The translations under genes were made by a program, and so were the position numbers. A DNA stretch of 64,000 bases, taken from assembly GCA_947628305.1 (NCBI GenBank), contig CANQZG010000009.1, forward strand, positions 1 to 64,000, read 5' to 3'. The notes under the pieces are model-generated. The model made no database searches and had not been told where the DNA came from. It saw only the letters and a program-made list of their open reading frames with translations. Each line of letters begins with the position of its first letter. Position 1 is the first letter of the stretch. This DNA is from an uncultured Muribaculaceae bacterium. GTDB taxonomy: Bacteria; Bacteroidota; Bacteroidia; Bacteroidales; Muribaculaceae. This document shows positions 40,537 through 50,003 of this stretch, one piece after another.

Positions 40537-42180
40537 ATGAAATTAAAATATGCAGCAATAGCGATTCTCGGCACGGTGGCATTGAACTCCTGTGACCTGG
40601 ACGAGAAATTCTACTCCAGCGTGACACCTGACACGTTCATCACGTGCCCCGAGAACACCTACGCGATACTTTGCCGTCCCTTCACCCACTGGAAATGGTA
40701 CCTCGGGACTGACCGCTGGTATCTACAGGAACTCACCACCGACGAGATGGTATGCCCCACCCGTGGCAACGACTTCTACAACAACGGCGAGTATATCCGT
40801 CTCCACGAACACACATGGATGCCCAATGACCGATTCGTGGAGAACACCTACACCGGCACGATGAGCGCAATCGCCCGTACACTCGAGGCATACGATGACC
40901 TCGCGGGCGTCAACTACAACGCCATCGGTCTCAACGACGCGGTCAAGGCCGACCATCTGAACCAACTCAATGCAATAAAGGCCTATTATTACATGCGTGG
41001 TCTCGATTTCTTCGGCGGTCTGTCGATATATCACTCCAACAACGATGCCCCCTGCGCACGTTCAACCGACAAGGAGACCTTCGACCACATCGAGAAACTC
41101 CTCAAAGAGGCCATACCCAATCTGACGCAGAAGAAAACCCTGACCGAGAGTCAGGACGGGTACATCAAACAGGCGGCCGCCGCATTGATGCTCGCCCAGC
41201 TCTATTTCAACGCCGAGGCTTACATCGGTGAGGACCGTTACAACGACGCGTCCAAAATCGCGCAGGACATCATCGATGGTGTGTATGGCCCTTACCAACT
41301 CGACCCGACCTGGTACGGTCCTCACTGCTTCGACAACGATGTGTCGCCCGAGGCGATATGGTATGTCCCCTCCCAGAACTCCAAGATGGAATACAACTGG
41401 TACTACCGCTATTTCTACAACCACCAGGCCGACCTGTATTTCAACTGTCCTTTCCCGGCATCACGTTACAACGGCTTCCAGCTGTCACCCTCTCGTGAAT
41501 CGGCCACAAGCGGTGTCTATGACGACAAGCTCGGCAAATCCTACGAGAAGTATCACGACAAGGACCTCCGCAAGAAGCCATACGTGTACCACGGCAACAA
41601 GAAATATGAAGGCATGTTCTGCGTCGGACTTCAGAAAAACCCCTATACAGGCGAGACCGCCAAGGGTCAGAAAGACATGGCCGGCAAGGATATCGTACTC
41701 GTCGACTACGTCAATGTCACCGGCACCAAGAGTGACATGATGGAGGGTTCGGAGGCTTCGGGCGTGCGTCTTGTAAAGATGCCGATTCCCAATATGGCCG
41801 ACAAAGACCTGCTCTGGAACCCCGACTTCCCCTGCATGCGTCTCACCGAGGTCTATTACATACTCGCCGAATGCAAATGGCGCAAAAATGACAAAAAGGG
41901 CGCGGCCGACCTCCTGAACCAGGTGCGCAAACGTAATTTCGAGGGTGGAAACGACCCTAACCCGGTACCGTCGTCATTTGACATCTACCGTCTCGCTGAC
42001 GAATGGCAGATTGAGTTCCTCGGCGAAGGACGCCGTCGCACCGACCTCATACGTCTGGGCCTGTTCACAACTGAAAGATGGTGGACACACGAACCGACAG
42101 ACCCCACCAGGAACCGTTTCCCGATTCCCTCGTCGGCCATCGCGGGCAACACCCTCATCGAGCAAAATCCCGGCTACTAA
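40537..42180 (+). CDS. SusD/RagB family nutrient-binding outer-membrane lipoprotein
   Basis: Lipobox LNSCDLDEK; directly after SusC; C-terminal EWQIEFLGEGRRRTDLIRLG. Confidence 0.95.
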   Translation: MKLKYAAIAILGTVALNSCDLDEKFYSSVTPDTFITCPENTYAILCRPFTHWKWYLGTDRWYLQELTTDEMVCPTRGNDFYNNGEYIRLHEHTWMPNDRFVENTYTGTMSAIARTLEAYDDLAGVNYNAIGLNDAVKADHLNQLNAIKAYYYMRGLDFFGGLSIYHSNNDAPCARSTDKETFDHIEKLLKEAIPNLTQKKTLTESQDGYIKQAAAALMLAQLYFNAEAYIGEDRYNDASKIAQDIIDGVYGPYQLDPTWYGPHCFDNDVSPEAIWYVPSQNSKMEYNWYYRYFYNHQADLYFNCPFPASRYNGFQLSPSRESATSGVYDDKLGKSYEKYHDKDLRKKPYVYHGNKKYEGMFCVGLQKNPYTGETAKGQKDMAGKDIVLVDYVNVTGTKSDMMEGSEASGVRLVKMPIPNMADKDLLWNPDFPCMRLTEVYYILAECKWRKNDKKGAADLLNQVRKRNFEGGNDPNPVPSSFDIYRLADEWQIEFLGEGRRRTDLIRLGLFTTERWWTHEPTDPTRNRFPIPSSAIAGNTLIEQNPGY

Positions 42181-42211
42181 ACTATAAACCTTAACCCATA
42201 AACCATAAATA

Positions 42212-43744
42212 ATGAAATTCCTAAATTATATAGCCGTCTCCCTTGCGATATTCACCATGGTGTCGTGCGACGACAATGTCGAAGCCGTACGCACCGGGGG
42301 CGACAACGACAAACTGACTATCCAACACCAGTTCGGGAAAAACCTCGTCGGCCGCGTGACGGTCGACGGGGTACCCCGCGAGGGTGTCGTGGTGAGCGAT
42401 GGAATCACCGTGATGACAACCGACGCCAACGGTGAGTACCAAATGTACACCACCGGTCGCCAACACGTATTCATTTCAGTCCCGGAGGATTGCGAGGTAC
42501 CCGTATTCAACGGACACCCAAAGTTTTACAAAACGCTGGATTTCTCCAATGACGCAATTATCCAACGTGACTTCCAGTTGCGTTCATGCAACAAGAAGAC
42601 CGAATGGACTCTGTTCACAATGGCCGACGTTCAAATTGGCAACGGAGACGTAAACGACTATTCCAATGTTGTCATGCCGCAAATCCTTGATTTCACACAG
42701 ACGCTAACCAATAACACCTACGGCATCAATGTGGGTGACATCGTGTGGAACACACCCTCGCTGTTCGAGACCTATAAGACCCAGGTCGCCAAGACCTTGA
42801 TTCCGACATTCAACGTAATCGGCAACCATGACCACAACGAGGGCATAAAAAACGATACCGAGAGCGACAGGGACTATCGCAACGCACTCGGCCCGACCTA
42901 TTACTCCGTCAACATCGGCGACTGTCACCTCGTCGTCCTCGACGATGTCCTGTACCGTGGTGTCGATGGACGTAACGACTACTCCGGGACTATCACACAG
43001 GCGCAACTCGACTGGCTTGAAGAAGACCTTTCCTACGTCAGCAAGGACAAGATGATTATAATAGGCGTGCACATTCCCACCAAACGCCGTAACCGCAGCA
43101 CGCAGTTGACCAACAACCAAGCGTTGTATGACCTCGTGAAAGATTTCAAGGAGGTGCAGATATTGTCGGGCCACACCCACAACAACTTCACCACCACGAT
43201 TGCCGACAACATCACCGAGACAACATTCGGCGCGGTAATGGGTGCCTACTGGTATCCGTTGTGCAACGACGGCTCGCCGCGTGGATACGCCGTCCTCAAG
43301 TTCAACGGCAACCGTCTTGTCGACAAATACTATCGTGGCGCGGCCACGCCCCGTGACTACCAGATGGAAATCTATCCGCCGTCGGAGGCTGTGATGTGGC
43401 AGAAGGACGCAAAGGCCGGAGACCCTTACGACAAAATCCTTGTCAACATCTTCGCATGGCACTCGACATGGACCGTTGAAATCCAGGAGGACGACGGTGC
43501 ATGGACTACACTCAGCGACTCCGACCGTCTCGTCCCCACAGCCGCACGCCCATGCTGGGACCCGCGCATCCATCTACAGGTCAACGAGGACGGTGTTCTT
43601 GACGCCAACCACGGCGGGTCAGCACCTGAAAACTATAACGACCACATGTTCCTGTACAAGCCGGCATCCTCGTGGAAAAACGTAACCGTGCGTGCAACCG
43701 ACCCATTCGGGAATGTGTACACATCGTCATTGGATAATAAATAA
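42212..43744 (+). CDS. Calcineurin-like metallophosphoesterase lipoprotein with N- and C-terminal Bacteroidetes metallophos domains
   Basis: Lipobox TMVSCDDN; metal ligands MADVQ, NVGDIVW, VIGNHDHNEG, GVHIP, LSGHTHNN. Confidence 0.9.
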   Translation: MKFLNYIAVSLAIFTMVSCDDNVEAVRTGGDNDKLTIQHQFGKNLVGRVTVDGVPREGVVVSDGITVMTTDANGEYQMYTTGRQHVFISVPEDCEVPVFNGHPKFYKTLDFSNDAIIQRDFQLRSCNKKTEWTLFTMADVQIGNGDVNDYSNVVMPQILDFTQTLTNNTYGINVGDIVWNTPSLFETYKTQVAKTLIPTFNVIGNHDHNEGIKNDTESDRDYRNALGPTYYSVNIGDCHLVVLDDVLYRGVDGRNDYSGTITQAQLDWLEEDLSYVSKDKMIIIGVHIPTKRRNRSTQLTNNQALYDLVKDFKEVQILSGHTHNNFTTTIADNITETTFGAVMGAYWYPLCNDGSPRGYAVLKFNGNRLVDKYYRGAATPRDYQMEIYPPSEAVMWQKDAKAGDPYDKILVNIFAWHSTWTVEIQEDDGAWTTLSDSDRLVPTAARPCWDPRIHLQVNEDGVLDANHGGSAPENYNDHMFLYKPASSWKNVTVRATDPFGNVYTSSLDNK

Positions 43745-43782
43745 GGTGCTTTCTGACAAAATTTTGTTAAATTTGCAAAACA

Positions 43783-43976
43783 GAAGTCATCTTGACTTTT
43801 GAATCGTTGGCATTTCCAGCCATTCTTGAGGACGTTTTGGGGTTGATTCAAGGGAGCGATGCGGGCATCGTGACCGCGAAACAACCCCAAAACAGGCCAA
43901 GAATGACGGAAAGGTCTCGAAATAATTCACAGATGACGACTGTTTTTAATATTTTTCAATAAGTCAAGATGACTTC
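43783..43976. mobile_element. MITE-like palindromic element (~194 bp)
   Basis: 16-bp perfect terminal inverted repeats GAAGTCATCTTGACTT / AAGTCAAGATGACTTC; inner inverted arms CATTCTTG..TTTTGGGGTTG / CAACCCCAAAACAGGCCAAGAATG; ACA on both flanks. Confidence 0.65.
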
Positions 43977-44004
43977 ACAAATTAATCCCTAACATAAACC
44001 ACGA

Positions 44005-46260
44005 ATGCACAGAATCTTCAAAAGTCTCGCCGCAGTCCTGATTTCATTATCGGGACTGACGGCAATGGCTGAAAAACCGGCGGCCAATCCGTTGGTATTC
44101 GGCAACAACCGCCTGTCAATCATCACGCCGACGCTGCTCCGCCTGGAATATGCCCGTGATGCAAAGTTCATTGACGAACCTACGATGTTCGCCTACGACC
44201 GTGAGAGCATGCTCGACACCGACAAGATTGATGTCAAGAAAATCGACGGCGAATGGTATGAAATCACCACCCCGGCACTGCGCATCCGCTTCAAGGATGA
44301 CGGCTTCCCGTTCTCGACCTCCAACCTGCTTGTGTACTACACTCTGAACGGCAAGGAGAAGAAATTCACCAACCGCAACCATCCTATCGGCCGAAACAAC
44401 CTCGGCGGCCCGGTAGAGACCCTCGACCGCTGCACCAAGGAAATCCCGATGGACGAGGGTCTGCTACGCCCCGAGGGTTGGTATGTCATCGATGACGAGA
44501 ACAAGGACCTCCTTGTTGACGGCTGGTTGAAACCCCGCAACAACAAGAACCATATCCAGGACCAGTACTGCTTTGTCTACGGCAATGACTACAAGGCCGC
44601 CCTCGCCAGCCTCGGCGCAATCAGCGGGAAAGTGCCCATGACACGAAAATATATCCACGGCGTGTGGTACTGCCGTTACTGGGACTACACCACCGATGAA
44701 TTCCTCGACATCATCAACGGGTATGACAAGAACGATTTCCCCATCGACAACCTCGTGATGGACATGGGATGGCACACCAACGACGCCACAACCGGGACGG
44801 GTCACAACGGCCATCTCAACTGGAACGGCTATACCTGGAACAAAAAACTCATCCCCGACCCCCAGGCTCTTATCGACTCGGTCCATGCCCGTGGCATCAC
44901 GGTCTCTCTCAACGACCACCCGCATGACGGCATCCGTCCACATGAGTACAATTACAACGAATTTGTCAATGCCCTCGGACATAAAGGTGACAAAGTGCCG
45001 TTGTTTGACCCTGCCGACAGGAACTACATGACAAAATTCTTCGACTATGCCCACCGACCCCATGAAAACATGGGTGTAGACTTCTGGTGGCTCGACTGGC
45101 AACAGAATTATCTTTACCAGAAGGTACCCGGACACAGCACCTCGACACTCGCATGGCTCAATGCCCTGTATTTCAATGACACCAAACGCGACAACAAACG
45201 CGGTGTCGGCTACAGCCGTTGGGCCGGATGGGGCGACCACCGTCACCCCGTGCAGTTCTCGGGTGACGCCCAGGCCAACTGGCCCATGCTCGCCTTCGAG
45301 GTCAAACTGACCGCTGCAAGCGGTAACGGGGGCTGCTATTATTGGATTCATGACACCGGCGGTTTCCGTGGCATACCCAACCCCGAGCTGACCGTCCGCT
45401 GGACACAGTTCTCGGCTTTGACCGCCGCCCTGCGCGTCCACTCCACCAAGGACGCCAAACTCGACCGTCGTCCGTGGATAAGTGGCGACAAAGAGACCAA
45501 GGCGATGAGAAAGATGTATCATTTCCGTTCGGAACTGATGCCCTACGTCTACTCAAGCGTGTGGCAGGTACACTCGACAATGATACCCCTGAACCGTCCG
45601 ATGTACATCGACTACGGCCACGACAAAGAGTCGTTCAAGCAACCCCAGCAGTTCACATTCGGCGACATCCTGCTCGCCGCCCCCATCACCTCACCCGGCA
45701 AAGGGGACGACAAGGTGGCGGCACAGACAGTGTGGTTCCCCAAAGGGGAGGTATGGTATGACTACTTCAACCACGGCAAGGTCGACGGCGGACAGACCCT
45801 CTCCATAGAGAAATCCCTCGATGAATTCCCTCTTTATGTCCGTGGCGGATGGATTCTCCCGATGCAGCCTTACACCCCGCGTCCGGCATCGGAACCGCTG
45901 AAGAATCTCGTAATGAGAGTCTACCCCGCGGCCGGTGACACCGACAACACCTATACACTCTATGAGGACGACGGCATAAGCCGCGACTACGAGAACGGCG
46001 GATTCGCCACTACGCGTCTGCAATATACCCAGACCGGAGGCAAGGCCACCGTCACGGTACATCCTGCCGAAGGTGGCTACAACGGACAGGTCAAGACCCG
46101 TGCCTATACTCTTCAACTCCCCGCGCTCAAGGACGGCGTTACCGTCAAGGTGAACGGAAAGAAGGCCAAGGTAGGGACCGACCCCAAGCACGGCTGCAAG
46201 ACAGTGACCGTCGCCCCGACATCCGTCTCCAGGAAAGTCGTCATCGAATACAACATCTGA
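44005..46260 (+). CDS. GH31 family glycoside hydrolase (alpha-glucosidase-like), secreted
   Basis: Signal peptide; FPIDNLVMDMGWH, VDFWWLDWQQNY nucleophile region, GDAQANWPMLAFEVKLTAASGNGGCYYWIHDTGGF. Confidence 0.9.
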   Translation: MHRIFKSLAAVLISLSGLTAMAEKPAANPLVFGNNRLSIITPTLLRLEYARDAKFIDEPTMFAYDRESMLDTDKIDVKKIDGEWYEITTPALRIRFKDDGFPFSTSNLLVYYTLNGKEKKFTNRNHPIGRNNLGGPVETLDRCTKEIPMDEGLLRPEGWYVIDDENKDLLVDGWLKPRNNKNHIQDQYCFVYGNDYKAALASLGAISGKVPMTRKYIHGVWYCRYWDYTTDEFLDIINGYDKNDFPIDNLVMDMGWHTNDATTGTGHNGHLNWNGYTWNKKLIPDPQALIDSVHARGITVSLNDHPHDGIRPHEYNYNEFVNALGHKGDKVPLFDPADRNYMTKFFDYAHRPHENMGVDFWWLDWQQNYLYQKVPGHSTSTLAWLNALYFNDTKRDNKRGVGYSRWAGWGDHRHPVQFSGDAQANWPMLAFEVKLTAASGNGGCYYWIHDTGGFRGIPNPELTVRWTQFSALTAALRVHSTKDAKLDRRPWISGDKETKAMRKMYHFRSELMPYVYSSVWQVHSTMIPLNRPMYIDYGHDKESFKQPQQFTFGDILLAAPITSPGKGDDKVAAQTVWFPKGEVWYDYFNHGKVDGGQTLSIEKSLDEFPLYVRGGWILPMQPYTPRPASEPLKNLVMRVYPAAGDTDNTYTLYEDDGISRDYENGGFATTRLQYTQTGGKATVTVHPAEGGYNGQVKTRAYTLQLPALKDGVTVKVNGKKAKVGTDPKHGCKTVTVAPTSVSRKVVIEYNI

Positions 46261-46289
46261 TTCCGCTGATATAAAAGTAAACATACTCT

Positions 46290-46323
46290 AAAAGGGTTTG
46301 TTAAAAAATTAACAAACCCTTTT
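46290..46323 (+). terminator. Rho-independent terminator after GH31
   Basis: AAAAGGGTTTGTTAA-aaaa-TTAACAAACCCTTTT, 15-bp perfect arms. Confidence 0.85.
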
Positions 46324-46425
46324 ATTATGTCGAATTTTTACGCTATTTTTGCAGCGCCTGACAATATCAGATACACTTATTTTGTAATTAAACATACCTG
46401 ACATTAACCGTTTAAATTAATATTA

Positions 46426-47268
46426 ATGAAAAAATTCCTTTCATTCGTGGCCGGCGCGTTAGTCACGGCTTCGGCTGTCAATGCAGCATGCCCCCCAAAA
46501 GTAATCGCCCATCGCGGCTACTGGGAAACCGCCGGTTCGGCACAGAACTCAATCCGTTCATTGGTAAAAGCTGACTCCGTGAAATGTTACGCATCGGAGT
46601 TTGACGTGTGGATGACCGCCGACAGCGTTCTTGTTGTCAATCATGATGCCAAATTCAAGGGCGCGAACATGCACAAAGACCGTGCATCAAAGATATGCGC
46701 CGTGAAACTTGACAACGGCGAAAACCTCCCGACTCTTGAGGAATATCTCAAGGCCGCACAGAAACTGCCGGTACGCCTTGTTCTCGAAATGAAGACCCAT
46801 GACAGCCGCGCACGCGACAAAAGAGCCGTGAAAGCTATCGTCGACATGGTGAAGAAATATGGATTGCAGGACCGCACCGATTACATCACATTCTCAAAGG
46901 AGGGTTTCCAGAACTTCATTAAATTCGCCCCCAAAGGCACTGAAGTCTACTATTTAACCGGCGATTATATCCCTGCCCAGGTCAAAGAGATGGGTGGTGC
47001 CGGCATTGACTACAGTCTCAAGGCATTGAAAGCTCACCCCGAATGGATTCGCCAAGCCCAGGACCTCGGGATGAAAGTGAACGTGTGGACTGTCAATGAG
47101 AAGGACGACATGCAGTGGTGCATCGACCGTGGCGTGGACTTCATCACCACCAACTTCCCCGAACAGAGCCAGGAACTCATCGAGCTGAACGGCCCTTGCA
47201 AATGCAAGACCGCATGCCCGTTGGAATCAAAGGACGCTAAATCCAAGAAGAAAAAGGGTAAAAAATAA
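46426..47268 (+). CDS. Glycerophosphodiester phosphodiesterase (GDPD/GlpQ-like), secreted
   Basis: Signal peptide; VIAHRGYWETAGSAQNS, ASEFDVWMTADSVLVVNHDA, LVLEMK, VNVWTVNEKDDMQWCIDRGVDFITTNFP. Confidence 0.92.
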   Translation: MKKFLSFVAGALVTASAVNAACPPKVIAHRGYWETAGSAQNSIRSLVKADSVKCYASEFDVWMTADSVLVVNHDAKFKGANMHKDRASKICAVKLDNGENLPTLEEYLKAAQKLPVRLVLEMKTHDSRARDKRAVKAIVDMVKKYGLQDRTDYITFSKEGFQNFIKFAPKGTEVYYLTGDYIPAQVKEMGGAGIDYSLKALKAHPEWIRQAQDLGMKVNVWTVNEKDDMQWCIDRGVDFITTNFPEQSQELIELNGPCKCKTACPLESKDAKSKKKKGKK

Positions 47269-47286
47269 CGCGACCAAACGACATTC

Positions 47287-47339
47287 AATAAATCAAAAAA
47301 TGGCGTCCGGCAAATAACGGGCGTCATTTTTGATTTATT
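47287..47339. terminator. Terminator-like imperfect inverted repeat after GDPD
   Basis: AATAAATCAAAAAATGGCGTCCG ... CGGGCGTCATTTTTGATTTATT. Confidence 0.65.
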
Positions 47340-47364
47340 GACGATTGTTTGTAAATTTGCAATC

Positions 47365-49152
47365 ATGAAACAAGAAATCAGACAACGCATCGCCCGTCTT
47401 CGCGACGAAATGAAAAGCCACGGCATAGATGCCGTCATCATCCCCCAAAGTGACCCTCACCACAGCGAATACCTCGCGGGGCACTGGCAATTGCGCCGCT
47501 TCCTGTCAGGGTTCACAGGTTCGGCCGGAACATTGGTCGTCACTCAAGACGATGCCGCGTTGTGGACTGATTCACGTTATTTCCTACAGGCCGCCGACCA
47601 ACTCCACGGGACTGACATCGCCCTGATGAAAGAGGGAGTCGAGGATACTCCATCCATCGCCGATTACCTAACCGGGAGTCTCGGCGAAGGGAAAACAGTC
47701 GGCATAGACGGCATGCTGTTCTCGATAAACGACACCGATGAATTGCGTGGCAATCTCGGCAAAAAAGGCATCAACCTTGACGTGAGTTTCAACGTGTCCG
47801 ACAAAATGTGGCCCGAACGCCCCTCGCTGCCCGATGACAAGATATTCATCCACGAGGAAAAATTTGTGGGGAGAAGCGCAAGCGATAAAATAGCCGAAGT
47901 AATGAAGAACGTTCACACCCAGGGGGCTGACGCTGTGTTCATTTCGGTCCTCGATGAAATCGCGTGGACGCTCAACATCCGTTCGTCAGACGTTGAAAGC
48001 AACCCGGTCGCCATGGCATTCCTTTATCTCTCCCATGAAGGCTCGACTCTTTTTGTCAACGAACGCAAGGTCACTCCCGAAATCATCGAATACTTATCAC
48101 AGGCCGGAATCACCACCGCGCCTTACGATGCCGTAGAGCCGTTCCTCCGCAATATCCCCGATGACCGACGCGTCCTCGTGAGTGTCACACAATCGGCTGG
48201 CGCGCTACTTCCCATCCTTGGCCGACGCGCCGTGACAGGGACATCCCCTGTGGCCGGTCCCAAGTCCATAAAGAATGACACACAGGTCAAAGGAATACGC
48301 AACGCCATGGTGCGCGACGGGGTCGCCCTTGTGAAAGCGTTCATGGAAATAGAGGATGCAATCACCGACAAACGATGCCTGACAGAAACCGGCATCGCAA
48401 CCATATTGACAAAGCACCGCAGCCGTCAGGAATTATATTTCGACCAAAGTTTCGACACAATCGCAGGATGGGGCGCACACGGCGCAATAGTGCATTATTC
48501 AGCCAACAAGAAGACCGATGCAACCATCGAAGGCGACAATCTGCTGCTAATCGATTCCGGAGCCAACTATCTCGACGGGACCACCGATATAACACGCACC
48601 ATCGCAATAGGAACGCCCACCGATGAACAACGCCATGACTTCACCCTTGTCATGAAAGGGCACATCGCTCTCGCGACAGCCATCTTCCCCAAAGGCACAC
48701 GTGGGGGACAAATCGACTGTCTCGCACGGCAATACCTATGGCAAGAAGGCAAGACCTACCTCCATGGCACGGGGCACGGTGTCGGCCATTTCCTGAATGT
48801 GCACGAGGGGCCGCAACGCATCAGCCTCCTTGATAACACCGCACCGCTCGCCATCGGCATGGTGACATCCAACGAACCCGGTCTCTACCGTACCGGCATG
48901 TACGGAATCCGTTGCGAAAACCTGATGCTCACCGTACCCGCATTCACGACCGAATTCGGCGAATTCCTCCGTTTCGAGACACTCACCCTGTTCCCGTTCG
49001 ACCTCTCGCTTTTTGACACGTCCATCATGAGTGACGCCGAAATCGACTGGGTCAATAACTATCACACCCAAGTGCGTGAACATTTATCCCCCCTGCTCGA
49101 TGTCCGTGAAAAGTCATGGCTCGAAATGCACACCGCTCCATTATCCCGATAA
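47365..49152 (+). CDS. Aminopeptidase P family protein (M24, Xaa-Pro aminopeptidase)
   Basis: LLLIDSGANYLDGTTDITRTI, LHGTGHGVGHFLNVHEGPQ, SNEPGLY. ATG at 47365 preferred. Confidence 0.93.
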   Translation: MKQEIRQRIARLRDEMKSHGIDAVIIPQSDPHHSEYLAGHWQLRRFLSGFTGSAGTLVVTQDDAALWTDSRYFLQAADQLHGTDIALMKEGVEDTPSIADYLTGSLGEGKTVGIDGMLFSINDTDELRGNLGKKGINLDVSFNVSDKMWPERPSLPDDKIFIHEEKFVGRSASDKIAEVMKNVHTQGADAVFISVLDEIAWTLNIRSSDVESNPVAMAFLYLSHEGSTLFVNERKVTPEIIEYLSQAGITTAPYDAVEPFLRNIPDDRRVLVSVTQSAGALLPILGRRAVTGTSPVAGPKSIKNDTQVKGIRNAMVRDGVALVKAFMEIEDAITDKRCLTETGIATILTKHRSRQELYFDQSFDTIAGWGAHGAIVHYSANKKTDATIEGDNLLLIDSGANYLDGTTDITRTIAIGTPTDEQRHDFTLVMKGHIALATAIFPKGTRGGQIDCLARQYLWQEGKTYLHGTGHGVGHFLNVHEGPQRISLLDNTAPLAIGMVTSNEPGLYRTGMYGIRCENLMLTVPAFTTEFGEFLRFETLTLFPFDLSLFDTSIMSDAEIDWVNNYHTQVREHLSPLLDVREKSWLEMHTAPLSR

Positions 49153-49178
49153 AGACAACACATTAATAATATATAGAT

Positions 49179-49718
49179 ATGCCATATATAATTCCAGTCC
49201 GTGGCTTCACCCCTAAAATAGGACAAGACTGTTTTATCGCCGAGAACGCAACGATTGTCGGAGATGTCACCATGGGTGACGAATGCAGCGTATGGTTCAA
49301 CACAGTCCTACGCGGCGATGTCAACACAATCACGATAGGCGACCGTGTCAACATCCAGGACGGTTCAGTCCTTCACACCTTATATAAAAAGTCAACAATT
49401 GAGATTGGCAACGATGTCTCTATCGGCCATAATGTTACAATCCATGGCGCAAAGATTCATGACTATGCCCTGATTGGAATGGGCGCGCTCGTTATGGACG
49501 ACGCCGTGGTGGGGGAAGGCGCGCTCGTGGCCGCCGGCTCCGTCGTGCTTTCACGCACCCAAATCGGCCCTAACGAAATGTGGGGCGGCGCACCGGCTAG
49601 ATTCATCAAGATGGTTGACCCCGCCCAGTCAAAGGAGTTAAACCAAAAAATCGCACATAACTACCTGATGTATTCACGTTGGTACACCCAACCCGACAAC
49701 AGCGACAACCTTGAATAA
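49179..49718 (+). CDS. Gamma-carbonic anhydrase family protein
   Basis: Left-handed beta-helix hexapeptides; LRGDVNTITIGDRVNIQDGSVLHT, IGHNVTIHGAKIHD, IGMGALVMDDAVVGEGALVAAGSVV. Confidence 0.92.
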   Translation: MPYIIPVRGFTPKIGQDCFIAENATIVGDVTMGDECSVWFNTVLRGDVNTITIGDRVNIQDGSVLHTLYKKSTIEIGNDVSIGHNVTIHGAKIHDYALIGMGALVMDDAVVGEGALVAAGSVVLSRTQIGPNEMWGGAPARFIKMVDPAQSKELNQKIAHNYLMYSRWYTQPDNSDNLE

Positions 49719-49804
49719 TCGTCTTCAAGGCAGCTCATTGTAGATACTTCTCATCAACATCACACCATTTAATAAACTTTTACAACAAAAATAAAGCGCG
49801 AAAG

Positions 49805-49836
49805 TTTGGTGGTTTAAAAAAATGTTCGTAATTTTG
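49805..49836 (+). promoter_or_regulatory. Canonical Bacteroidetes promoter for the tRNA-tuf operon
   Basis: TTTG (49805-49808) - N20 - TAATTTTG (49829-49836). Confidence 0.78.
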
Positions 49837-49899
49837 CATCGCTTTTGACCCGAAAGGGCTCAAACGAAAGAGCACAATAAACTTATTGAACTCCAAAAT

Positions 49900-49973
49900 G
49901 CCTCTTTAGCTCAGTTGGCCAGAGCACGTGATTTGTAATCTCGGGGTCGTTGGTTCGAATCCGACAAGAGGCT
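49900..49973 (+). tRNA. tRNA-Thr(TGT)
   Basis: Acceptor GCCTCTT/AAGAGGC, anticodon loop TTTGTAA, encoded CCA. Confidence 0.95.
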
Positions 49974-50003
49974 CCAACAGGCGACCGCACCTGCGGTCGC
50001 TAC

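Noticed and set aside
42704-43573. 289-aa minus-strand ORF
   Set aside because: Antisense to the calcineurin-like phosphoesterase gene.
44464-45522. 352-aa ORF on the minus strand
   Set aside because: Fully antisense to GH31, no recognisable domain, Val/Gly-rich composition typical of shadow ORFs in GC-rich Bacteroidales genes.
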